Shown here: positions 48,809 through 56,908 of the stretch, in pieces
Position numbering within the stretch: the first letter of the stretch is position 1
How the letters are laid out: each line of letters starts with the position of its first letter
From: an uncultured Lachnospiraceae bacterium
GTDB taxonomy: Bacteria > Bacillota > Clostridia > Lachnospirales > Lachnospiraceae
Assembly: GCA_946614165.1 (NCBI GenBank)
Contig: CAMOGQ010000002.1
Span: forward strand, 1-64,000
DNA: 64,000 nucleotides
Direction: 5' to 3'
Notes under the pieces: generated by a model
Told to the model about the DNA's origin: nothing
Seen by the model: the letters and a program-made list of their open reading frames with translations, nothing else
The model's database searches: none
Program-made: the position numbers and the translations under genes

Positions 48809-49343
48809 GGGCCAGAGCCTTCTCAATCTGACCGGAGAGAGCCGCTGCCGCTGCGATCTTGACAGCGTCCCCGGCCAGGAAGGGCAGGACGCAGGCAGCC
48901 AGTGAGGCGGCCAGATCCATGCCTGTGACATGCATGAACCAGACGGTGCCGAAGGCATAGAGGACCAGGGTCCCTGATGCCATGCCCAGGATCATCCAGA
49001 AGTATCTCTCGCCGCCGGTCTTCTTTTTACCCATATGAAAATAGAAAAATCCTGTAAAGAATGCCAGGAAAAGGTAGCCCAGGATGTAGCCTCCGGTCAT
49101 GCCCAGGACCAGGCCGATGCCGCCGGTCCAGCCGGCAAAAACGGGAAGACCCGCGCAGCCCAGGAGAATGTAGATTAGCTGGCTCATGGTTCCCAGTTTT
49201 TCACCCAGCAGCAGGCCCGAGAGCATGACGGTAAAGGTGGCCAGTGAGACGGGCACTCCGCCCGGTGTGGGAACGGACACGGGTGCCAGTATACAGGTAA
49301 GCGATGCGCACAGTGCGCAGAGGACCATATCTTTTGCTTTCAA
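48801..49343 (-). CDS. bioY: Biotin transporter BioY
   Basis: APVSVPTPGGVPVSLATFTVMLSGLLLGEKLGTMSQLIYILLGCAGLPVFAGWTGGIGLVLGMTGGYILGYLFLAF. Apparent TTG start. Confidence 0.92.
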   Translation of the reverse strand: MKAKDMVLCALCASLTCILAPVSVPTPGGVPVSLATFTVMLSGLLLGEKLGTMSQLIYILLGCAGLPVFAGWTGGIGLVLGMTGGYILGYLFLAFFTGFFYFHMGKKKTGGERYFWMILGMASGTLVLYAFGTVWFMHVTGMDLAASLAACVLPFLAGDAVKIAAAAALSGQIEKALAHV

Positions 49344-49364
49344 TAATGCAGTTTCCTCTCTTGA

Positions 49365-49397
49365 TTGTCAACCTTGTGATGACAATGATGTTAACAA
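49365..49397 (-). promoter_or_regulatory. BirA (biotin repressor) operator upstream of bioY
   Basis: TTGTCAACC-N15-TGTTAACAA, close to the BirA consensus dyad, just upstream of bioY. Confidence 0.85.
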
Positions 49398-49610
49398 TTA
49401 AAAGGGATTCTGTCAACCGTTTTTGTAAGGGCGCCTTAACAGGATCTGCTTTGCATGGCCATATCCTGTCTGATATAAATATAAGGCAGAAAGGCCGGGA
49501 AAGAAGGAAATTAATTCCTAAAATTCCTTAACATGGCGTTATGACGCAGGGCCTGTAATAAAAGGAATCCCCGGCAGGGGAGATCCGATATACAGAACAG
49601 GAGAATCGAT

Positions 49611-50453
49611 ATGAAAAAGAAAGTATTTGCGGCCTGCCTTATGGCAGCTGCCATGACAGCAGTGACTGCCTGCGGGGCAGCAAAGCCCGCAGCACAGAAT
49701 GATTCCGGAAACGGGCAGATGACAGAAGAAGAGCAGGATGCCATGGGGCAGGAGCTTGCACAGGAGACAGACCAGATGGCGGAAGACATGCTGTCCGACG
49801 CCCAGACCATGGAAGACGATTTCCTGGATCAGGTCACCGGAGAGATGGATCTGGAGGGCAACTGGCAGGATGAGACCAGCGGGCGCGCCCAGATGGAGAT
49901 CAGCATGAATGAGGACGGGTCCTGCACGGCAATGATCTACTGGGGCGGGAGCGCCTTTGAGACAGCTGTCTGGGAGATCACAGGCACCTACGATCCTGCC
50001 ATGGGAAGCCTGAACTATGACAGCGCAAGGCACTATCTCCATATGGCGAAGGAAGACGGAACGGATGAGGAATTGGATGAGACCACAACGGACGGGTCCC
50101 TGAGCAAGTCCGGAGACAGGCTGCTCTGGAAGGATTCCGCCAACGATTATGAGGACCATTTCTTTGTAAAGGATGGAGAGGGCAACGGCTTCGACGGCTA
50201 CTATGTCAATGAAGAAGACGATACCCTGACTATTATGGAGGAAGAAGGAGGCTTTTTCGTGGAGATCCTGATCGGCGGAGCCTACTATGAAGGCACCCTG
50301 ACGGATTTTGGCGAAGGATTAAACGGTGATCTGCAGGGAGAAAACGATGAGACTGTCCCGGTGGTCATTCTTCCGGAGGGAGAAGGCATGCAGGTGAGAG
50401 TGGACGGAGGAGAGCCTATGTATTACGAGAACGCCATGAGCGCCATGGAATAA
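49611..50453 (+). CDS. Lipoprotein of unknown function
   Basis: MKKKVFAACLMAAAMTAVTACG lipobox; acidic; beta-rich C-terminal part. Confidence 0.78.
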   Translation: MKKKVFAACLMAAAMTAVTACGAAKPAAQNDSGNGQMTEEEQDAMGQELAQETDQMAEDMLSDAQTMEDDFLDQVTGEMDLEGNWQDETSGRAQMEISMNEDGSCTAMIYWGGSAFETAVWEITGTYDPAMGSLNYDSARHYLHMAKEDGTDEELDETTTDGSLSKSGDRLLWKDSANDYEDHFFVKDGEGNGFDGYYVNEEDDTLTIMEEEGGFFVEILIGGAYYEGTLTDFGEGLNGDLQGENDETVPVVILPEGEGMQVRVDGGEPMYYENAMSAME

Positions 50454-50492
50454 AGCGCTCAGACTGGACCGTTCCAAAAAGAAAGATCCAGG

Positions 50493-50529
50493 GCCGGAGC
50501 GGCAGCAGATGCTGCCGCTCCGGCTTTTT
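50493..50529 (+). terminator. Rho-independent terminator
   Basis: gccggagcggcagcagatgctgccgctccggcttttt. Confidence 0.9.
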
Positions 50530-50587
50530 ATGATACCTTCCTTTTGGATCGGTTCGATTGAGGATTAATAAATTTTTTACAATTTAA

Positions 50588-50614
50588 TTAGCACTCTTTA
50601 ATAAAGAGTGCTGA
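50588..50614 (+). promoter_or_regulatory. CIRCE operator (HrcA binding site) at the lon promoter
   Basis: TTAGCACTC-TTTAATAAA-GAGTGCTGA; CTGACA (50611-50616) and TGATATAAT (50631-50639) form a promoter with 17-nt spacing overlapping the site. Confidence 0.9.
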
Positions 50615-50723
50615 CAAAGTGAAAAACAGGTGATATAATCCTCCTCAGAAACGCCGCCTTTTCATTTGTTAAGGCATTTCCGGGCCCCGCGGCCCGGACC
50701 CAGTAAAAAAAAGGAGCAAAACT

Positions 50724-53009
50724 ATGGCAGCATTACCCATTTACAATATACTGGCGGTTCCGGATTCCAACGTCTATATCCAGACTGCCTATTATCAGAA
50801 CATGACGGGCAAGAGCCCTGTCAGAGAAGAAAAGGTCTATCTGATCTATATGAAGGAGGAGCAGGCCAGGGAGGACCTGACCAACGACAGCTTCCGGAAG
50901 ATCGGCCTGGCCGGTTCCATCACCGACGTGAACGACGACGGCTATATCGTGATCCGGATCAGGAACAGGATCAATATCAATTCGGTGGTGGTCTACAAGG
51001 ACCACAGCATCGATCTGTCCATTTCCAGAAGGGCCGACATCGACGATCTGGACAGGACCACCTACGCGGAAAGGCTCAGGGAGGCGAAAAGCGCTCTGGC
51101 CCAGTTCACGGAGGGCTACCAGTGGGGCCAGACCATGCGGGGCATGATCGCCCAGTGGACCACCATCGGCGAAGTGGCGGCGGCCCTGTCTCCCTGGATG
51201 ATGAACTCTCCCCAGGAGAAATATGACGTCATTGCCGAGGATTCCCTGGCAAAGCGGACCGACATGATGGAGCGCATGATCTATGAGAACCTGGAGATGA
51301 ACAGGATCCAGAGCGAGGCTTCCTCCGCCCAGGAGGAGGACTATCAGAAGATCTACCGGGAATCCGCCATCAAAAAGCAGATCGAATATCTGCAGAAGCA
51401 GTTGGACGACATGCATCCCGAGAACGTGACGGATCTCCGGAAGCTGGAGATCAGAATCGAGGAGTCGGGCATGAACGAAACGGCACGGAAGGAAGCCGAC
51501 AAGGTCATGAACCGGCTCAAGCAGGAGGGGCAGAACAGCGCCGAGTACGGCATGCTCTATGACTACCTGGATTTCCTGACCGGCCTGTCCTGGAAGAAGG
51601 AAAAGGCCAGAGACATCGATCTGGACGAGGCGGAAGCTGTTCTGGAGGAGGATCATTTCGGCCTGGAAAAGGTCAAGAAGAGGATCATCCAGCAGATCGC
51701 GGTCATGAACCTCAAGGGCCAGCAGGCAGGTTCCATCCTTCTGTTCGTGGGCGCTCCCGGCACCGGCAAGACCAGTATCGGCCAGAGCATCGCCAGGGCC
51801 CTGCAGCGCAAGTACGTCAGAGTCTCTCTGGGCGGCGTCCGGGACGAGGCGGATATCCGGGGCCACAGAAGGACTTATATCGGGGCTATGCCTGGCAGGA
51901 TCATGGACGGAATTTCCAAGAGCGGCGTTTCCAACCCGGTCATGGTCCTGGACGAGGTGGACAAGCTGGGCGCTTCCTACAACGGAGACCCGGCCAGTGC
52001 CCTGCTGGAGGTGCTTGATCCCGAGCAGAACGGGACCTTCACCGACCACTACATGAACGTGCCCTATGATCTGTCCGGGGTCATGTTCATCTGCACGGCC
52101 AATTCGGTGGATACCATCCCCGAGCCCCTGCTCAACCGTATGGAAGTCATTCAGTTCCAGGGCTACACCCCTGCGGAAAAGCTGCAGATCGCCAGAAGGC
52201 ATCTGCTTCCCAAGGCCATGAAGGCCGTGGGTATCAAGGAAGAGAACCTGTCCGTCAGCGACCAGGTCCTGGAGACCATCATTTCCGAATATACCAGGGA
52301 AGGCGGCGTCAGGGGACTGAAAAAGCGCATGGATACCCTGTGCAGGTCCGCCGCCGTGGAACTGGTCAGGGGCCATGAAGGCCCGGTGGAGGTCACGGAG
52401 GACAGGCTCAGGGATTTCCTGGATATCCGTCCCATGCGCCACGGAAGAGTGAAGGAGACCGCAAAGCCCGGCATCGTGACAGGCCTTGCCTGGACGGCCG
52501 TTGGCGGCGAGATCCTCTATATCGAGACCCTGCTGACAAAGGGCAGCGGGCGCCTGACCATCACCGGCCAGCTGGGGGACGTGATGAAGGAGTCGGCCCG
52601 GATCGCCGTCAGCCTGGTCAAGTCCATGTTCCCCGACAGGGCGGAAGTCTTTGAAACGAACGACCTTCATATCCATGTGCCGGACGGCTCCACCCCCAAG
52701 GACGGGCCTTCGGCGGGCATTACCCTGACCACGGCGCTTTCCTCCCTGATCACGGGGATCCCGGTCAGGCCCGATACGGCCATGACCGGAGAGATCTCTC
52801 TCCAGGGCGGCGTCAACCCCATCGGAGGCCTGCCCGAAAAGCTGATGGCGGCCCAGAGAGCCGGCGTCAGGAAGGTCTTCATTCCGGAAGAGAACGAGGA
52901 CGACCTGAGGGACGTGGCCCAGGAGGTCAAAGACCAGTTGGAGATCATCCCTGTCAGCGAGGCGTCCCAGGTCCTCAGGGAGCTGGGCATCCTTCCCGGG
53001 GAAGGATGA
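50724..53009 (+). CDS. lon: ATP-dependent protease La (LonA)
   Basis: Walker A VGAPGTGKTSIGQSIARAL, GGVRDEADIRGHRRTYIGAMPGRI, catalytic DGPSAGIT. Confidence 0.95.
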   Translation: MAALPIYNILAVPDSNVYIQTAYYQNMTGKSPVREEKVYLIYMKEEQAREDLTNDSFRKIGLAGSITDVNDDGYIVIRIRNRININSVVVYKDHSIDLSISRRADIDDLDRTTYAERLREAKSALAQFTEGYQWGQTMRGMIAQWTTIGEVAAALSPWMMNSPQEKYDVIAEDSLAKRTDMMERMIYENLEMNRIQSEASSAQEEDYQKIYRESAIKKQIEYLQKQLDDMHPENVTDLRKLEIRIEESGMNETARKEADKVMNRLKQEGQNSAEYGMLYDYLDFLTGLSWKKEKARDIDLDEAEAVLEEDHFGLEKVKKRIIQQIAVMNLKGQQAGSILLFVGAPGTGKTSIGQSIARALQRKYVRVSLGGVRDEADIRGHRRTYIGAMPGRIMDGISKSGVSNPVMVLDEVDKLGASYNGDPASALLEVLDPEQNGTFTDHYMNVPYDLSGVMFICTANSVDTIPEPLLNRMEVIQFQGYTPAEKLQIARRHLLPKAMKAVGIKEENLSVSDQVLETIISEYTREGGVRGLKKRMDTLCRSAAVELVRGHEGPVEVTEDRLRDFLDIRPMRHGRVKETAKPGIVTGLAWTAVGGEILYIETLLTKGSGRLTITGQLGDVMKESARIAVSLVKSMFPDRAEVFETNDLHIHVPDGSTPKDGPSAGITLTTALSSLITGIPVRPDTAMTGEISLQGGVNPIGGLPEKLMAAQRAGVRKVFIPEENEDDLRDVAQEVKDQLEIIPVSEASQVLRELGILPGEG

Positions 53010-53051
53010 TCCTTTCGCCGTACATATATTCTGCAGGAAAATATACATAAG

Positions 53052-53093
53052 ACCGGGGCCTTTCATGAGATTCATGAAGGGCCCCGGTTTTTT
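53052..53093 (+). terminator. Rho-independent terminator after lon
   Basis: accggggcctttcatgagattcatgaagggccccggtttttt. Confidence 0.92.
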
Positions 53094-53184
53094 GAGGAGG
53101 GGATCTCTTTCGGGGTACACTTTGCGGCCTGCGGTGATAAAATGGTATGAAATAAGGTTTACAGCCATTTACGGAGAGGAAGCT

Positions 53185-56088
53185 ATGAAGAAAAAGATGG
53201 GAATTATTCTGGCCCTTCTGCTTCTTATGCAGTCTCTGCCTGTCAGCGCGGCAGATCTGCCGGAACAGACAGAGCCGGCGGCGCAGGAAGCGGCAGTCCC
53301 GGAGGAAAAGGAAGAAAGGGAAACGGAAGCAGAGGCTTTCGGAGATGCAGAGGGGAAGATAGAGGAAACAGACAAAACAGACGAAACTGCCGCGCAGGCA
53401 GAGGAGCCATCCTCTGACAATTTCCCGGCCGGGCCCCTGCCCGAAGAAGAGAAGGAAGAAGGGACAGGGGATGAGGAGGCCGGAGAGGAAAAGGCCCCGG
53501 CTCTTGCGGCGCCCTCTCCTAAAACGGAGATGAAACTGGTCTCCGGGGCCGAGGTGGACGTCGATACGCCCGTCTGCGGCTATCTGCCGCAGGATCCCGA
53601 AGGTTATTCCTACACGGACGGCGTTGAAGTGGCGGAAGTCCACTGGGCACTTTCCTGCAGTGCCGATTCCTATACGCCCCAGACAGAGAAATTTGAGGGA
53701 GATCAGGTCTATACGCCCTGGATCAGGCTGGAAACGACAGAGGGCTATGTCTTTGACCGGGACATAACGATCACCTTTTTTAAGGGAGGAGATTTCGGCC
53801 CTGTTGAAATAAAGCCTCTGTACGTAGACGATGCGGGCCTGGTCTTTGCGGGAGAGATCGTCTGCGAGCATGACTGGGATTATGATAACGAGATAAGGAC
53901 AGAGCCCACCTGTATTCAGGACGGCGAAGTCACCCGCGTATGTCTGGGAGATCCTTCTCATATCCAGCATTATACGCTGAAGGACCCGGACGCCCACCAA
54001 TGGGGGGAATGGGAAATGGTCAGGGAAGCCACCAAGGCCGGTGAAGGTGAACGCGTCAGGATCTGTGGGCTCTGCGGAGAAAAAGAGACCGAAGCCATTC
54101 CCAGAGTGACCCTTCCCTATTCCCGGGTCTACGAACCGGAGACCTCCTGGCCTATGGCCGCCACCATAGCGTGGAAGGCTGACCAGAGCGCCCTGGAAAT
54201 AGCGGGAGAGGAGAAACGCCCCGCCACGGCTTTTGTATGGCTGGACAGGGAACTGAAGGTATATGACAGGAACGGAAAACTTCTTTCCGACGATCTGGAC
54301 GCCTACGTGGACGCCACGGCTCCTTCCGTGATCCCCGCCTTTTATATAAGGGACAGGGAAACGGCGGATAACCTGAAGGAATGGATCTCCGGCTTCGGCC
54401 TCCTGGACTGCTTTGTGGTCTCGGAGCCCGGGAGCAGGGATCTGGTAAAGGACGTGGCAGATCTTGTGCATGTAAGGGGCATGCTGGATTATACCGGCGT
54501 AAAGAACCCTGACAGAGAGACCCTTCTGGACATGGCCGCCTCCACCAACGGAGCCCACGGCAAGGTGCTCCTTCTTTCTCAGGAGGCGGCCACCCGTGAA
54601 AACGTGCGTCTGCTCCAGTCCCTGGCCTCCACGGTCTGGGTACAGGCGGACACGGACTTAAAGTCCCTGGTCACCCTGTATACCAGGGGCGTCAACGGGG
54701 TCCTGGTGGATGATTTCGGTCCCGCCGTCAGCGCGGAAGAACTCTTTCAGGATGAGCTTCCCTCCCTCCTGCGCATTCCCTTTGTGATCGGACACAGGGG
54801 AGATCCTTCCCGGTACGTGGAGAATACCCTGGATTCCGCCATGGGCGCCTTCAGAGAGGGAGCCGATTCGGTGGAGAACGACATTCACCTGAGTTCAGAC
54901 GGCGTACTCTTCATTTATCATGACGATATCCCGGGCCGTCTCATGGACCTTGAGGATGAAGACGAAGACGGGCAGAGTGTCATGATCGAGGCATACAGCT
55001 TCGAGGAGCTTCTGAAGCATCCTCTGGTATGGGAGAAGATCATAGAAAACAATGAAGTGGCCGGCGAGTTTGTCCGTTACGGGACCCTTTACGGCCAGGA
55101 GGAGGAAAAAGTCTATACCCTGCCGACCCTGGAGGAATACATAAAAGCCTTCAAGGGCACAGGCCTGATCCACGATACGGAGATCAAGAGCTATGATCCC
55201 GCCATCATTCCCGTATATAAGGAAATGGTGGACTCCTGTGACGCCTGGGACCAGTTCTTTACCATTACATTCAATAAGGAGATCCTGGACGCCATTTACA
55301 GGGATTATCCCGAGATCTCCATAGGAGCCCTGGGCATGGGGACTTTTACAGAGGTCCAGTATCCCGAATACGGGCCCATCCTGGAAGAAGAAGGCCTCTC
55401 AGCGGCGCTGAAGGTCCTTCTCGGGGAGACGGACCGGTGGAACGCCACCTTCAATCCTGCTCAGGACTGGTGCCCGGACGAGCTTATGAGCGCCATCCGC
55501 CACAGGGGACAGACCATCTGGCCCTGGACCTATTTCCTGGCCGGGGACTTCGCCAGGGATTATCTGAAGGCCGTGACCGGCCTGACCACAGACTTTGCCT
55601 GGCACGGCTCCGATCTGCTTGTGGAGATCTCCGGCGGAGATCAGACAGTCTTATCGGAAAAACAGGTGAAAAAGCCGGTGGGCATTACCCGGAAGGGAGA
55701 AGAGAAGACTCTGGAAGAGGCTGACCTCGTCCGTCTGCAGGATCTGGGAGAGGGGGCCGGCCTTATGATCTGGCGCTTCAGGACTTCCATTGACATCGAA
55801 GGAGAGAACCTTGGGGAATATTATCTATACTCCGAACCTTTTGTTCTGAAGATCACAAAGCCCCAGGGAGGCGCTTCCGGGAAGGACAGCGGGAAGAAAG
55901 ACAGCAGCGCCGGAGAAAAGGCAGGGAAAGAGGGCAAAAAGACGGATAAGACCCGGTCTGTTCCTGCGACAGGCGACAGGTCCGGGGCCCTGGCATGGGC
56001 GATCCTGGCTTTTGCGGCCCTTCTTGGCATGTGCCTTGCGAAAGCATTCAGGGGCCTCAAGTCTGAAGGGCGGCAGGTTGCTTTTTGA
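53185..56088 (+). CDS. Large surface protein with glycerophosphodiester phosphodiesterase domain
   Basis: Signal peptide; acidic linker; GDPD motif IGHRGDPSRYVENTLDSAMGAFREGADSVENDIHLSSDGVLFIYHDD; C-terminal VPATGD + TM + basic tail (sortase-like). Confidence 0.85.
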   Translation: MKKKMGIILALLLLMQSLPVSAADLPEQTEPAAQEAAVPEEKEERETEAEAFGDAEGKIEETDKTDETAAQAEEPSSDNFPAGPLPEEEKEEGTGDEEAGEEKAPALAAPSPKTEMKLVSGAEVDVDTPVCGYLPQDPEGYSYTDGVEVAEVHWALSCSADSYTPQTEKFEGDQVYTPWIRLETTEGYVFDRDITITFFKGGDFGPVEIKPLYVDDAGLVFAGEIVCEHDWDYDNEIRTEPTCIQDGEVTRVCLGDPSHIQHYTLKDPDAHQWGEWEMVREATKAGEGERVRICGLCGEKETEAIPRVTLPYSRVYEPETSWPMAATIAWKADQSALEIAGEEKRPATAFVWLDRELKVYDRNGKLLSDDLDAYVDATAPSVIPAFYIRDRETADNLKEWISGFGLLDCFVVSEPGSRDLVKDVADLVHVRGMLDYTGVKNPDRETLLDMAASTNGAHGKVLLLSQEAATRENVRLLQSLASTVWVQADTDLKSLVTLYTRGVNGVLVDDFGPAVSAEELFQDELPSLLRIPFVIGHRGDPSRYVENTLDSAMGAFREGADSVENDIHLSSDGVLFIYHDDIPGRLMDLEDEDEDGQSVMIEAYSFEELLKHPLVWEKIIENNEVAGEFVRYGTLYGQEEEKVYTLPTLEEYIKAFKGTGLIHDTEIKSYDPAIIPVYKEMVDSCDAWDQFFTITFNKEILDAIYRDYPEISIGALGMGTFTEVQYPEYGPILEEEGLSAALKVLLGETDRWNATFNPAQDWCPDELMSAIRHRGQTIWPWTYFLAGDFARDYLKAVTGLTTDFAWHGSDLLVEISGGDQTVLSEKQVKKPVGITRKGEEKTLEEADLVRLQDLGEGAGLMIWRFRTSIDIEGENLGEYYLYSEPFVLKITKPQGGASGKDSGKKDSSAGEKAGKEGKKTDKTRSVPATGDRSGALAWAILAFAALLGMCLAKAFRGLKSEGRQVAF

Positions 56089-56154
56089 GTCTTTGTATCA
56101 TATATTAGGATAGAAGATTCCAAGAAACGCACACCCATGTGAAAAGGAAAGAAA

Positions 56155-56841
56155 ATGGCCAACGATACCAAGATCAAGATCGGCGGACGCACGATCACTT
56201 TAAGCGGCAGTGAAAGCGCCGAATATATGCAGAAGGTGGCGGAATACCTGAACGGCAAGAGGAACAGCTTCAACGAGGATTCCTCATTCTGGACCCTGCC
56301 CGAGGATATGAAGAATATCATGATCCAGCTGAACCTGGCGGATGACTATTTCAAGGCCAGGGAACGGGGAGAGAAGCTGGACAAAACCATCGAAGCCATG
56401 AAGGAGGCCCATGTCAAAGAGCTGGAAGAGGTCAGGGAAGAGAGCCGGCAGGAGCTGGAGAGGGCCCTGCATCAGTCCCAGGATGACAACATCCTGGAGA
56501 TCGAATCCCTGAAAAAGCAGCTGAGCGAGACAAAGACCCAGCTGACAGGGACCCAGACCATTATGAAGCAGCTCCAGGCATCTCTTCAGAAGGAGAAGAC
56601 CAGGACTTCGGAAGCGGAAGAGACCCTGGAGAAGGAAAGGGCAGCCATAAAGGACAAGGAGCAGAGACTTTCCCGGGATGTGAAGAATGCCCAGGACAGC
56701 GCCGACAGGGCAAGGGCGGAGCTGGCCCAGAGAAAAACCTTATGCGAAATGACCGCAAAGGAGATCGATGCCCTGACCCAGTCCAAGGCAAAAATGGACG
56801 CGGTCATTGCAAGGCTCCAGGAAGTCAGGAGGAATTTCTGA
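56155..56841 (+). CDS. ZapA-domain protein with C-terminal coiled coil
   Basis: IKIGGRTITLSGSESAEYMQKVAEYLNGK...MKNIMIQLNLADDYFKARE (ZapA-like), then a long heptad-rich region. Confidence 0.8.
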   Translation: MANDTKIKIGGRTITLSGSESAEYMQKVAEYLNGKRNSFNEDSSFWTLPEDMKNIMIQLNLADDYFKARERGEKLDKTIEAMKEAHVKELEEVREESRQELERALHQSQDDNILEIESLKKQLSETKTQLTGTQTIMKQLQASLQKEKTRTSEAEETLEKERAAIKDKEQRLSRDVKNAQDSADRARAELAQRKTLCEMTAKEIDALTQSKAKMDAVIARLQEVRRNF

Positions 56842-56908
56842 CGCCCGGACCACAGACTAAGGAAGGAAAAAGGAGGTCTGTATCTGCGGACCTCAGGTTA
56901 AAAGATCA

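Noticed and set aside
50733-53168. 811-aa minus-strand ORF opposite lon
   Set aside because: Composition is a reverse-frame shadow of a high-GC gene; the + strand frame encodes a complete LonA with all motifs.
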